Below, one piece after another: positions 1-8,854 of a stretch of 64,000 nt of DNA (position 1 is the stretch's first letter; every line of letters begins with the position of its first letter). The notes beneath the pieces were generated by a model that had not been told where the DNA came from, searched no databases, and saw nothing but the letters and a program-made list of their open reading frames with translations. The stretch is from Bradyrhizobium jicamae (lineage in GTDB: Bacteria > Pseudomonadota > Alphaproteobacteria > Rhizobiales > Xanthobacteraceae). The translations under genes and the position numbers were made by a program. The DNA lies in assembly GCF_018130215.1 (NCBI RefSeq), contig NZ_JAFCKQ010000010.1:110595-174594 (forward strand). Direction: 5' to 3'.

Positions 1-673
1 CCCAGTAGAGCACGCTCGGCCGGTGCGCGACGTATTTGCTGAGGTCCGCCTGCACGATGATGTTCATGCTGCCGGCACGACCCATCTGGCCTTCCATCGG
101 AAGGCCGATCACCTCGGCCACCCGGCTGCGGCCGCCATCCGCGCCGATCAGATATTTGGCGCGGATCTGGTAGCTCTCGCCCGACAGCCTGTCCTTCACC
201 GTCGCGGTCACGCCGTCGGCGTCCTGCACCAGATCGAGGAACTCGGTGTTGAATCGCAGCGCGGTGCCACGCTGGCCCGCGGCCTCGATCAGGATCGGCT
301 CGAGGTAATTCTGCGGCAGATCGCAGATGCGGGTGGGGCTCGCAAGATCATAGTCCGCCTTGCGCGACGGATGATTGCCCCACGAATAGAGTCGGCCGAA
401 CTCCTCGCCGGCGAGGCTTTCGCAGAACACGTTGTTGGCCATCAGATGCTGCGGCACGGCCTGCGCGACCGCTTTCTCCTCGAGGCCGAGATCGCGCAAC
501 ACCTCCATCGCGCGCTGGTTGGTGATGTGGGCGCGCGGCGTATCGGCCAGCCAGCCGTATCTGGTGATCAGGATGTGCTTGACGCCGTACATTCCGAGCA
601 GCGCCGCCGACGTTGCGCCGGCCGGGCCGCTGCCGACGACAAGAACGTCGGTCTCGATGAGTTTGCTCGTCAT
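1..673 (-). CDS. FAD-dependent aromatic monooxygenase, C-terminus cut by window edge
   Basis: N-terminal 224 codons of a flavoprotein hydroxylase of the phenol/2,4-dichlorophenol monooxygenase (TfdB/PheA) type. Translating the minus strand gives a Rossmann FAD-binding motif (GSGPAGAT) near residues 14-21 and the second flavin motif (GADGGRSR) near residue 185, both typical of class A flavoprotein monooxygenases that hydroxylate phenolic rings with NAD(P)H and O2. The ATG at 673 is preceded by a good Shine-Dalgarno (GGGAGAGG). It lies 61 bp downstream of the ring-cleavage dioxygenase on the same strand, so hydroxylation followed by intradiol cleavage is the likely joint job. The C-terminus lies outside the window, so substrate specificity cannot be judged. 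Confidence 0.85.
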   Translation of the reverse strand, partial: MTSKLIETDVLVVGSGPAGATSAALLGMYGVKHILITRYGWLADTPRAHITNQRAMEVLRDLGLEEKAVAQAVPQHLMANNVFCESLAGEEFGRLYSWGNHPSRKADYDLASPTRICDLPQNYLEPILIEAAGQRGTALRFNTEFLDLVQDADGVTATVKDRLSGESYQIRAKYLIGADGGRSRVAEVIGLPMEGQMGRAGSMNIIVQADLSKYVAHRPSVLYW

Positions 674-734
674 GATCCTCTCCCTGGTCGTCTTGTCGAT
701 TGTGGTCGTCATTCCACGCACGAGGCGCGCGGGT

Positions 735-1640
735 TCATTCCGCGGCCGACATCATCGGCTGCGGCACAAGGCCTGTGCCGGGCTTCATCTGGAACTCGTA
801 GGACATCAGGTGCCATGGGCCGGCGACCTGCTCGCCGTTCGGCAGGGCCGGGTCGCTGCGCGGCTCGACGCGCGCGACGAGTTCATCCTTGACGCCGAAC
901 ACGACGTCGCTCCGCAAGTACGCGTCGCCATCGAGGAACACGTGGGTGATCAGCGGCTCGTAACCCCTGGCCTTGACCAGGAAATGGACGTGCGCGGGGC
1001 GCATCGGGTGACGCTTCGTGGCGGTTATCAGATCGCCGACGGGACCATCGGTCGGGATCGGATAGCTGCACGGCAGGATGGTGCGGAACGAGAAGCGGCC
1101 GTCGCAATCGGTGACGAAGCGGGCGCGCAGCGATGGACCATGGGTCGCGTAATCGGACTTTTGCGAATCGTAGAAGCCGTCCTCATCCGCGTGCCAGACG
1201 TCGATCTCGGCGCCCGCGAGCGGATTGCCGGCCAGATCGGTGACGCGGCTCCGCACGAACATCGGCTCGCCGTCGATGCCTTCGGAGATGTCGGCACCGT
1301 GCGGCGTCTCGCGATGCTCGCCGACATAGAACGGTCCGAGCACCGTCGTCTCGGTCGCGCCCTCGCGCTCGCGGTGATTGACCGCGTCGACCAGCATGGA
1401 GACGCCGAGCACGTCGGAAAGCAGGATGAACTCCTGGCGCAGCGGCGTGCAGGTCTGCCCGGTGCGGGTCAGCAACTCGATCGCCTGATTCCATTCCTCG
1501 AAGGTCAACCCGGTGCGGCGCACCAGATCGTGCAGCGACTTGACGGTCTCCTCGATCAGGAACTTGAGCCGTGCATCGGGCGTGCTGGCGAAGCTGCGGA
1601 GCACCTCGTCGGTGAGGTCATGCTCGCTGAAATTGGCCAT
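735..1640 (-). CDS. Intradiol ring-cleavage dioxygenase (hydroxyquinol/catechol 1,2-dioxygenase type)
   Basis: A 301-residue non-haem Fe(III) dioxygenase that opens a catechol or 1,2,4-trihydroxybenzene ring between the two hydroxyls. It has an N-terminal helical linker domain (residues about 1-95) and the family signature LGPFYV near 101. The four expected iron ligands are visible: Tyr157 (GFYDSQ), Tyr193 (CSYPIP), His217 and His219 (RPAHVHF). The N-terminal domain and its pairing with a phenol-type monooxygenase resemble hydroxyquinol 1,2-dioxygenases of resorcinol pathways, but catechol cannot be excluded. I chose the ATG at 1640 over the one at 1646 because GGGAG is then 8 bp upstream instead of about 2. 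Probably cotranscribed with the monooxygenase downstream. Confidence 0.88.
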   Translation of the reverse strand: MANFSEHDLTDEVLRSFASTPDARLKFLIEETVKSLHDLVRRTGLTFEEWNQAIELLTRTGQTCTPLRQEFILLSDVLGVSMLVDAVNHREREGATETTVLGPFYVGEHRETPHGADISEGIDGEPMFVRSRVTDLAGNPLAGAEIDVWHADEDGFYDSQKSDYATHGPSLRARFVTDCDGRFSFRTILPCSYPIPTDGPVGDLITATKRHPMRPAHVHFLVKARGYEPLITHVFLDGDAYLRSDVVFGVKDELVARVEPRSDPALPNGEQVAGPWHLMSYEFQMKPGTGLVPQPMMSAAE

Positions 1641-1718
1641 CGGCATTTCTCCCAGGCCGGCGAACCGGCGATCTTGGTCTGTTGGGAGAAGGCTAGCTTC
1701 GGGAGGCCGTGGCGAGCC

Positions 1719-1760
1719 TGCACGAAACCGGAGAAAATCTGCACAAAACCGGAAAAATCA
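1719..1760. promoter_or_regulatory. Tandem 21-bp direct repeat, candidate AraC-family operator
   Basis: Two adjacent copies start at 1719 (TGCACGAAACCGGAGAAAA) and 1740 (TGCACAAAACCGGAAAAAT). Sixteen of the first 18 positions match and the period is exactly 21 bp, two helical turns. They end about 80 bp upstream of the dioxygenase start and lie between it and the AraC-type regulator. Direct repeats spaced by two turns are the usual target of XylS/AraC activators, so I infer that the neighbouring regulator binds here. Confidence 0.5.
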
Positions 1761-1815
1761 TCGACCCCGGGGGGATGCGGCGGAGATGCTCACGCATCCG
1801 GTCGATTGTCCCTCG

Positions 1816-2703
1816 CTAATGGCTGCGACGGTAACGCCCGGGCGTCACACCGGTGAAGCGGCGGAACATGCGGGTGAGGTGCTCCTGGTGGGAAAAGCCG
1901 CAGGCGAGCGCGATGTCGGCGAGGCTCTGCGTCTCGTCGCCGAGCAACGTCCTGGCGCGCTCGATCCGGAGGTTGAGCACGTATTGATACGGCGAAACGC
2001 CGCTGGTCGCCTTGAATAGCCGCACGAAATACTCGGTGCTGCGGCCGCAGAGCTCAGCCAGCTGGTCAAGCCGGATATCGGTATCGAGATGAGCTTCGAC
2101 GAAGTCGCGGATGCGCTGCATCTGCCGGGCGCTGAGCCGGTTCGGGTGCTTGCCGGCTTCCGGGGACGGCTTGTGGAAATTGATGGCGATGAAGCGGTTG
2201 GCGATGGCCTGCGCGATCGGATCGACGAACAGCGACGAAGCCGGCAGGCCGCCGGTGATGGTGTCGCCGATCGCCGCGGCAAGATGCTCGAGCACCGCAT
2301 CCTGATCGCCGAGCATCGGCGCGAGCCCACCGATCAGGCTGGACGCGCCCTCGCGCTCCACGAACAGGTCGGACCGCAGATAGATATGCGTGGATTCGAG
2401 CGGCTCTCGCAGCACCACGTTGCAGGCTTGTCCCGCCGGCAGGAAGAACACGCCGCCGCGCGGGATGTGCCGGGTGACCGACTTGCCGTCGACCACGTAG
2501 GTGATGTCGACCGGGCCGCCGCGATGCAGCACCATCAGATTGTCGGAGAGTGCATGGAAATGCCCGTCAAAGGGCCGCTCGCGCTGCACCGAGGCGAATG
2601 CCGTCGACCAGCCGAGCCCCTCGCTCGAGCCACGGAAATCGGCCTGGAAGCGGTCCAGGATCCCGTGCGTCTCCCGGACCCCAAAAGTCGAATTCACCTG
2701 CAT
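1816..2703 (-). CDS. AraC-family transcriptional regulator
   Basis: A 295-residue regulator with an N-terminal cupin-like ligand-binding domain (AraC_binding_2 type, roughly residues 20-185) and a C-terminal double helix-turn-helix domain. The final 100 residues carry the AraC/XylS hallmarks, including LAELCGRSTEYFVRLFK in the first HTH and IALACGFSHQEHLTRMFR in the second, followed by TPGRYRR at the end. The first ATG is at 2703; a TTG at 2715 is an alternative but no ribosome site favours it. It lies upstream of the dioxygenase on the same strand, with a 175-bp gap holding a tandem direct repeat, so activation of the aromatic genes is the likely role. The effector is unknown. Confidence 0.88.
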   Translation of the reverse strand: MQVNSTFGVRETHGILDRFQADFRGSSEGLGWSTAFASVQRERPFDGHFHALSDNLMVLHRGGPVDITYVVDGKSVTRHIPRGGVFFLPAGQACNVVLREPLESTHIYLRSDLFVEREGASSLIGGLAPMLGDQDAVLEHLAAAIGDTITGGLPASSLFVDPIAQAIANRFIAINFHKPSPEAGKHPNRLSARQMQRIRDFVEAHLDTDIRLDQLAELCGRSTEYFVRLFKATSGVSPYQYVLNLRIERARTLLGDETQSLADIALACGFSHQEHLTRMFRRFTGVTPGRYRRSH

Positions 2704-2867
2704 CCGACAGACCAAGGATTCGAGGGGGTTGATACCTTTCGAGTGAAACCCAACGGCTACCGATTTTCAATACGACCGATCCGCAGCAGGCCGGCTGATC
2801 CCGACAGCCATGCTGCAACGCAACAACAATCCGGAGCCCCGCCGCACCGACCGGCAAGACGGTCCGC

Positions 2868-5800
2868 CTAGCCGCCCGCCCAGACGTCGAGCACGTAACG
2901 GTTCGTCGCGCCCATCTCCTCGATCCAGCGCGCCGCGGCGGTCTCATCCGCGCCGGTCCGTTCGCGATGGATCGACGTCAACGTCGCCTTGACGTCCGGC
3001 TCCATCTTGCCGCCGTCACCGCAGACATAAATGATCGCGCCCTGCTGGATCAGGTCCCAGACCCGATCCTTCTCGGCAGCGAGGAGATGCTGCACATAGG
3101 TCTTCGGCCCGTCGGCGCGCGAGAACGCGGTGTGGAGATCCGCGAGACCATCAGCCGCGAACGCCTTCAGTTCGTCGGCGTAGATGAAATCCTGCTCGGG
3201 GTGGCGGCAGCCGAAGAACAGCATTGCCGGTCCGAGCACCGCGCCGTTCGCCTTTCGGGCGGCGCGCTCCTCGAGGAAGCCGCGGAACGGTGCGAGCCCC
3301 GTGCCCGGCCCGATCATGATGATCGGCACCGCATTGTCATCCGGCAGGCGGAAGCCCGCCTTGGTCTCTTTCACAGTGGCGTGGATTGTATCGCCGGCGC
3401 GGCGGCGCGCCAGATAGTTCGAGCAGACGCCCTTGTAGATGCCGCGGCCCGAGCTTGCCGGCGCCTCGACCACGCCGACCGTGACGCTGCAGCGCTTTGC
3501 TTCGTTCGCCGGTGACGACGAGATCGAGTAGTAGCGCGCCGCCAGCAGCGAGAGCATTTCGAGGTAGAGGTGGAACGGCAGCTCGCAGGCGGGATGTTCC
3601 TCCAGCAGGTCGAATACCGATTTGCGCCTGCCCAGTACCTCGCTGCGGTATCGCTCCGTGGCAGCCACGTCGTCGCCGACATAGGCCATCAGCTTCGGCT
3701 TGGTCACCGGGCAGCGGGTCTGCTCGGCCATGATCTGGATCTGCTTGCGGGTCGCGACCTGCTGCAGCTCGACGAATTCGGTGAGCAGTCGTCCGACCGA
3801 CACCGCATTGCCGACCGGCAGTTGCGCGCGACGGCCCTCGGAGACCTGAAGCTTGATCTGGTCGGCCGGCAGGAAACCGAACCGCCGTGCGACGGAATCG
3901 ACCAAGGTCGGGTCGTTGCGCGGCACCACACTGAGATGGTCGCCGACGCGATAGGACAGCCCCGCCGGCAGCTCGACCTCGATGTGGCGGGTCGACCTGT
4001 CGGACGGGTTGGCGCCCGCCTTGTTCTGCAGCTCGTTGTTGACCAGCACCTTCATCGGCACCGCGCCGCCCTGGGCGACGATGGTGTTGACTGCGCCCTG
4101 CGCCACCGGCTCGATCGCGTAGAGCGGCTCGTCTTCGGCGGTACGGGTGAAATTCCAGTCGATGCCGAACTCCTTGGTCGCGACCTTGGCGGCCTCCGGG
4201 AACCATTTCTGGAACTGGCCGTCGAGATCGCTGCGCGCATCGCCCTCACCGCGCGGGTAGACGGCGCGCGCGCCATGCGCGGCGAGTTGCTCGTCGATGA
4301 AGCGCGGCACCGACTGGTAGGTCGCCGCCCAATCGCTGTTGCCGCAGCCGAACACGGCGTAGCGCACTTTTGCGAAGGCATCCTTCGGCAGATCGCCGCC
4401 GAGCCATTTGACGAACTGCGTGGCGTTGTCGGGCGCCGCGCCGTTGTACGAGGCGCAGATGATCAGCACGCCGCCCTCCTCCGGCAGCTTGCCGACGTAA
4501 TCATCGAGCGGCCCAAGGTGGGTGGCAAAGCCGTTGATCTCCGACAGGTCGGCCATCCGGGTCGCCAGTTCCTCGGCCGAGCCGAGGTTGGAGCCGTACA
4601 GCACCAGCATCGGCGTGTTGTGGCCCGGGCGCGTGGCCGGCGCGCGCGGCGCCTTGGGCGCGGCAGCAGCCATGCCAGCGCCGCCGGCGAATGCGCCGCG
4701 ATCCTTGTCATCACGTGGCCGCACCTTGATCTTGAAGCCGTCGGGCTTGACCGTCAGCGTCTCCTTCAGATGCATCTGGTAGCGGTGCACGTCGATCAGC
4801 CTGAAGCGCTGCAGGATCATGCCGATCGCGAGCGCCGCCTCGTGCATCGCAAAGCCGCGACCGATGCAGGCGCGCTGGCCGTTGCCGAACGGCTTCCAGG
4901 CATTGACCGGGCGGCCGGCTTCGGCCTCGCGGCTGAAATTCTCGGGATCGAACTTGTCGGGATTGGGACCCCAGACGCTCGGGTCGCGGTGCAGCGCCAT
5001 CACCAGGACGGTGACGAAGGTGTTCTTCCTCAGCTTGTACTTGCCGCCGATAGTCTCGTCATTGAGCGGCGCGATACCATAGGCCGGCGCCGGCGGCCAC
5101 AGCCGCAGCGCCTCCTTCAGGCATTGCGTGACATAGGTGAGCTGCGTGACCTGCTGATAGGTCGGCTTGGCGTCGATGTCGGGACCGAGGACCCGGTCGA
5201 CCTCCTCATAGGCCTTCTTCAGGATCTCGGGATGCTTCAGCAGCGCGTAGATCGTGCACGACAACAGGCCCGAGGTGGTCTCGTGGCCCGCGATCAGGAA
5301 TGTGTTGATCTGGTAGCGGATGTTGACGTCGTCGAGCTGCTCGCCGGTGGCGCGGTCGACGCCGGTCATCATCGCCGCCAGCATGTCCTTCTTGTCGTCG
5401 GTCCCGGCCGTATTGCCACGCCGCTCCGCGATGATCTCGTCGACCATCTTGTTCATGAAGGCGACGTCTTCGGTCAGCGTCTTGCGCCGCTTCTGCATCC
5501 ACAGGCCTTCGAGCGGCAGGCCGCGGGTCATCATGATGGTTTCGAGCGAGCGCACCAGCGACTCCACGAAGGGATGGTAGTCGCGGCGATAGAAGGAGTT
5601 GAAGCGGTAGTCGAAGCCGCACAGCCCGATGGTGTCGAGGGTGAGCGCCGTCATGTCGTGGACGACATCGATCTCCTCGTCGGCATTCAGCCGCTCCCAT
5701 TTCTTGACCAGCTGCTCGGCGATGTCGACCATGCTCGGATGGTAGGACTGCATGGCGCGGTTGCCGAACGGCTGCATCAGGATGTTGTGCGCCTTGCTCC

Positions 5801-6101
5801 AGTTCGGCTCCGTGGTGTCTGCCGTGAACAGGCCGTCGCCGCCGACCGCGCGCACCCGGCGCAACGAGCCGCGCACCGCCTTGTCGAACCGTTTCTCGTC
5901 GGAGAGTTCGTCGACGAGGTCGTGGCCGGACACGATCACGAGCGGCGCGCCCATCATGTCGAGCCAGAAGATCGGCCCGAGCTCCTTGGAGAGCTTGACA
6001 AGGTGCTGCACCGGAGCGGTGGAATCCAGCGACAGCATGTTGCCGACCACCGGCTTCGTCGGCGGTTGCGGGATCGGACTCAGTCTGTTGCCGGACGCCA
6101 T
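2868..6101 (-). CDS. Self-sufficient cytochrome P450/NADPH-P450 reductase fusion (CYP102 family)
   Basis: A 1077-residue fusion organised like P450 BM3: haem domain (1-460), a Gly/Ala/Pro-rich linker (468-495), flavodoxin FMN domain (from 498, LVLYGSN), then FAD and NADPH domains. The I-helix motif AGHETT (271-276), KEALR and the haem loop FGNGQRACIG with Cys412 are all present, as are RYYSISSSP, GPGTGLAPFRG and a near-terminal Trp as in BM3. CYP102 enzymes oxidise fatty acyl substrates in the cytosol with NADPH and O2. The Phe equivalent to BM3 Phe87 is present (Phe92), but the carboxylate-anchoring Arg47/Tyr51 pair aligns with Ala52/Ile56, so the substrate may not be a free fatty acid. It is the last gene of the lipid operon. 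Confidence 0.95.
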   Translation of the reverse strand: MASGNRLSPIPQPPTKPVVGNMLSLDSTAPVQHLVKLSKELGPIFWLDMMGAPLVIVSGHDLVDELSDEKRFDKAVRGSLRRVRAVGGDGLFTADTTEPNWSKAHNILMQPFGNRAMQSYHPSMVDIAEQLVKKWERLNADEEIDVVHDMTALTLDTIGLCGFDYRFNSFYRRDYHPFVESLVRSLETIMMTRGLPLEGLWMQKRRKTLTEDVAFMNKMVDEIIAERRGNTAGTDDKKDMLAAMMTGVDRATGEQLDDVNIRYQINTFLIAGHETTSGLLSCTIYALLKHPEILKKAYEEVDRVLGPDIDAKPTYQQVTQLTYVTQCLKEALRLWPPAPAYGIAPLNDETIGGKYKLRKNTFVTVLVMALHRDPSVWGPNPDKFDPENFSREAEAGRPVNAWKPFGNGQRACIGRGFAMHEAALAIGMILQRFRLIDVHRYQMHLKETLTVKPDGFKIKVRPRDDKDRGAFAGGAGMAAAAPKAPRAPATRPGHNTPMLVLYGSNLGSAEELATRMADLSEINGFATHLGPLDDYVGKLPEEGGVLIICASYNGAAPDNATQFVKWLGGDLPKDAFAKVRYAVFGCGNSDWAATYQSVPRFIDEQLAAHGARAVYPRGEGDARSDLDGQFQKWFPEAAKVATKEFGIDWNFTRTAEDEPLYAIEPVAQGAVNTIVAQGGAVPMKVLVNNELQNKAGANPSDRSTRHIEVELPAGLSYRVGDHLSVVPRNDPTLVDSVARRFGFLPADQIKLQVSEGRRAQLPVGNAVSVGRLLTEFVELQQVATRKQIQIMAEQTRCPVTKPKLMAYVGDDVAATERYRSEVLGRRKSVFDLLEEHPACELPFHLYLEMLSLLAARYYSISSSPANEAKRCSVTVGVVEAPASSGRGIYKGVCSNYLARRRAGDTIHATVKETKAGFRLPDDNAVPIIMIGPGTGLAPFRGFLEERAARKANGAVLGPAMLFFGCRHPEQDFIYADELKAFAADGLADLHTAFSRADGPKTYVQHLLAAEKDRVWDLIQQGAIIYVCGDGGKMEPDVKATLTSIHRERTGADETAAARWIEEMGATNRYVLDVWAGG

Positions 6102-6135
6102 TGCGAGATTGCCCCCTGAAGCCTCGATCCCCTCT

Positions 6136-6217
6136 CGTCATTCCGGGATGGTCCGAAGGACCAGACCCGGAATCTCGAGATTCCGGGTTCGATGCTGCGC
6201 ACCGCCCCGGAATGACG
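6136..6217. repeat. Palindromic repeat (REP-like)
   Basis: Perfect 12-bp inverted arms CGTCATTCCGGG (6136-6147) and CCCGGAATGACG (6206-6217) enclose a small GGTCC/GGACC hairpin (6150-6162) and a perfect 22-nt palindrome at 6166-6187. It fills the gap between the epoxide hydrolase and P450 genes. Elements of this form are common between genes in Bradyrhizobium, and this one may affect mRNA stability inside the operon. Confidence 0.8.
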
Positions 6218-6226
6218 ACTTCGTCG

Positions 6227-7222
6227 TCAACCAAACCGCTTTCTACGCCACTCGATCAGCTTGGCGCTGACTTCGTCGGGCTTTTCCTGCTGCGTCCAAT
6301 GGCCGCTGTCGCGCACCAGGTATTTCTCGAGGTCCGGCACCAGCCGCTCCATCCCGTCGGCGGCAGACGGCGGCAGCACCGCGTCATTCTCGGCCATGAT
6401 CATCAGCGCCGGCACCCGCACGTGATGATCGAGGCCCGCCGAGCGTTCCCAGTTGCGGGTGAAATTGCGATACCAGTTGATGCCGCCGGTGAAGCCGGTC
6501 TTGGTGAAGGTGTCGACAAACACCTTCTTCTCCTCCGCCGACAGGATCGGAATGCGCGGATCGTGCTTGGCGTCGTAGTTCGCGATCATCTGCGGGAACG
6601 CCAGATTGAGCCGCGCCGAGGCGCCGACGCCGGCGATCGGCTGTTCCTCCGGCGCACCCGGAGGACGCGCCACCGGCTTGCGCATGAAGGCATCGAAGGT
6701 CTGCTCGACCCGGCTGCCGAAGATCTTGTCGGGCTCGCGCGACGGATCCTGGAACTGGACGATGTACATGTGGTCGCCGAAGCGCTGCCGGAACAGCGCG
6801 ATCGGGTCCATCGGCGCGCGGTCCCAGTGCGGCGTGTTGACGCCGACGACGCCGGCGACGCGCGCGGCGTGCCGGAGCGGCATCTGCCAGACCACGAAGC
6901 CGCCCCAGTCGTGACCGACGAAGATCGCCTTGTCGATCTTCAGATGGTCGAGCAGGCCGATGAGGTCGCCGGTCAGGTGCTCCATGTCATAGGCCTCGAC
7001 CGGCTCCGGCCGGTCGGTCGCGCCATAACCGCGCTGGTCCGGCGCGATCACGCGGATGCCGGCATCGCCCAGTGCCTTGATCTGGTGGCGCCAGGAGAAG
7101 GCCAGTTCCGGCCAGCCATGGCACAGCACCACGGGCGGGGTGTCGGTCCTGGGGCCGGCTTCGTAGAAGCCCATACGGATGCCGTTCGTCTCGGCGAACT
7201 GCAGCGGCGGCATGTCAATCAT
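6227..7222 (-). CDS. Alpha/beta-fold epoxide hydrolase
   Basis: A 331-residue soluble epoxide hydrolase-like enzyme. It carries the oxyanion motif HGWPE near residue 35 and the nucleophile elbow GHDWGG near residue 103, with Asp as nucleophile instead of Ser; this is the feature that separates epoxide hydrolases and dehalogenases from esterases. The C-terminal histidine appears in RDSGHWTQQEKP. Such enzymes open epoxides to vicinal diols. It lies between the WS/DGAT gene (26 bp upstream) and the P450 gene, which suggests that it removes epoxides made by the P450 from unsaturated acyl chains. A second ATG at 7213 is an alternative start. Haloalkane dehalogenase activity is possible but less likely given the WPE motif. 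Confidence 0.85.
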   Translation of the reverse strand: MIDMPPLQFAETNGIRMGFYEAGPRTDTPPVVLCHGWPELAFSWRHQIKALGDAGIRVIAPDQRGYGATDRPEPVEAYDMEHLTGDLIGLLDHLKIDKAIFVGHDWGGFVVWQMPLRHAARVAGVVGVNTPHWDRAPMDPIALFRQRFGDHMYIVQFQDPSREPDKIFGSRVEQTFDAFMRKPVARPPGAPEEQPIAGVGASARLNLAFPQMIANYDAKHDPRIPILSAEEKKVFVDTFTKTGFTGGINWYRNFTRNWERSAGLDHHVRVPALMIMAENDAVLPPSAADGMERLVPDLEKYLVRDSGHWTQQEKPDEVSAKLIEWRRKRFG

Positions 7223-7248
7223 TGCAGAGAACCCTGTTCAGCCGAATC

Positions 7249-8796
7249 CTATTCAGCCGCGCCCTTGATGTCGGCAGGCGGAGGCGCGAACGCCGCCTCG
7301 AGCGCATCGAATTCGAGCGGCAGCATGTCGCACAAAACCTGCACATGGGGAATGATGTTGGCGCCCACGATGAAGCCGAAATCGAGCTGGTCGCGATAGC
7401 TCTGCACGGTGATGTTCAGCGCAATCCCGTGGGTCGAGATCGAGACCGGGAAGATGTGCAGCAGCTCCGCGCCAGCGGCATAGAGCGTCTGCCGCGGGCC
7501 CGGCACGTTCGACACCGTGATGTTGGTGCCCGGCGGCAACACGTTGGACAGGTCGGACCGGCTGTACAGCAAGGCCAGGATCTGCACCAGGATCGGCGCC
7601 CCCAGCAGCGAGATATTGGAGACCTGCGGCATCAGGGCGCGCAGCGGATGCGACATCTCCTTGGACTTGGTCGACTGCGCGATGATGGTCTCGAGCCGCT
7701 TCCTCGGGTCTTCGACGTCGGTCGCGATCGAGCAGATCATGCCGAACACCTGGTTGTTCGACTCGGCATTGCCCTCCTCGCGCAGCGAGATCGGCACGCC
7801 GGCCGTGAGCGACTTGTTCGGCAGCGCGCCCTGGCTGATCAGATAGCGTCGCACCACGCCCGAGGCGAGTGCCAGCACCACGTCGTTGAGCTTGCCGCCG
7901 GACGCCTTGGCCAGCGCCTTGGCGCGCGACAGCGAGATCGAGGTGCCGGCGAAGCTGCGCTCCGACGAGATCGCCTTGTTGAGGATGGTCGGCGGCGAGG
8001 CCATCGACTGCAGGCTTTCGCGCGACTTCGGATCGGCGACCTTGGCGACGACATCGGAAAGGCTCTTCAGGACGGTCGGCATGCTGCTGGCGAACTTGAC
8101 CGCGCTCTCGATCTGGAACATGGCATTGTCGAACAGGATCGAGCCGAGGTCGCTCTTGCCCGAGCGCGGCAGCTCGAGGCTCTTCGGCGCGGCGGCCGCA
8201 TCGAACGGCTGGGTCCAGAGCTGTTGATAGGCGTCGATCAGATTTGCGGCGATGTCGCGCGGTTCCGGCGCCACCTTCTTCGCGGTCGGCGGATCGACCT
8301 CGCGCGGCACCGGCGTCAGGTCGTAGATCATGCTGGTCAGCGCGGCTCCCGCGCCGCCGTCGATGCAGGCATGGTGCATCTTGGAATAGAGCCCGACCTC
8401 ATTGTCCTTCATGCCCTCGAACACGTAGAACTCCCAGAGCGGGCGGGCGCGGTTGAGCAGCTTGGCATGCATCCAGCCGACGATGCGCTCCAGTGTCGCG
8501 CGATCGCGCGGCTGGGGCAGACTGGCGCGGAAGATGTGGCGATCGATATCGAACTGGTCGTCCTCGACCCAGGACGGATGGTCGATGTCGAGCGGCGCCT
8601 TTTGCAGGCGCGCTTTCAGGATCGGCGCGATGTGCAGCCGCGAGGCGATCATCGCCTTGAACTCTTCGAAGAAGTCGCCCTTGTAGCCCTCGGGCAGGCG
8701 GAAGATCGCCATGCTGCCGACATGCATCGGCATTTCCGGCGTTTCCAGATAGAGAAACGATGCGTCCAGCGAGGACAGCTTCCTGGCGTCACTCAT
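7249..8796 (-). CDS. Wax ester synthase/diacylglycerol acyltransferase (WS/DGAT)
   Basis: A 515-residue acyltransferase of the bacterial WS/DGAT family, which transfers acyl groups from acyl-CoA to fatty alcohols or diacylglycerol to make storage lipid. The catalytic HHxxxDG motif is present (HHACIDGG, His141-His142 to Gly147-148), as is the downstream ND motif in KLNDVVLALASG. Full length for the family, with N-terminal condensation-type and C-terminal WES_acyltransf domains. The ATG at 8796 has a strong Shine-Dalgarno (GGGAGGAAATC). It lies within a minus-strand operon with a lipase-like hydrolase, an epoxide hydrolase and a CYP102 P450, so its acyl substrate may be functionalised. It could also be a pseudo-WS/DGAT with another acceptor. 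Confidence 0.92.
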   Translation of the reverse strand: MSDARKLSSLDASFLYLETPEMPMHVGSMAIFRLPEGYKGDFFEEFKAMIASRLHIAPILKARLQKAPLDIDHPSWVEDDQFDIDRHIFRASLPQPRDRATLERIVGWMHAKLLNRARPLWEFYVFEGMKDNEVGLYSKMHHACIDGGAGAALTSMIYDLTPVPREVDPPTAKKVAPEPRDIAANLIDAYQQLWTQPFDAAAAPKSLELPRSGKSDLGSILFDNAMFQIESAVKFASSMPTVLKSLSDVVAKVADPKSRESLQSMASPPTILNKAISSERSFAGTSISLSRAKALAKASGGKLNDVVLALASGVVRRYLISQGALPNKSLTAGVPISLREEGNAESNNQVFGMICSIATDVEDPRKRLETIIAQSTKSKEMSHPLRALMPQVSNISLLGAPILVQILALLYSRSDLSNVLPPGTNITVSNVPGPRQTLYAAGAELLHIFPVSISTHGIALNITVQSYRDQLDFGFIVGANIIPHVQVLCDMLPLEFDALEAAFAPPPADIKGAAE

Positions 8797-8854
8797 GATT
8801 TCCTCCCGAGAACCAACTCATGCGGGCGCCTTGGCGGCGCCTCTCGTCATTCAG

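Noticed and set aside
3570..6119. Open frame of 849 codons on the plus strand
   Set aside because: Antisense shadow of the CYP102 fusion; no domain, low-complexity composition.
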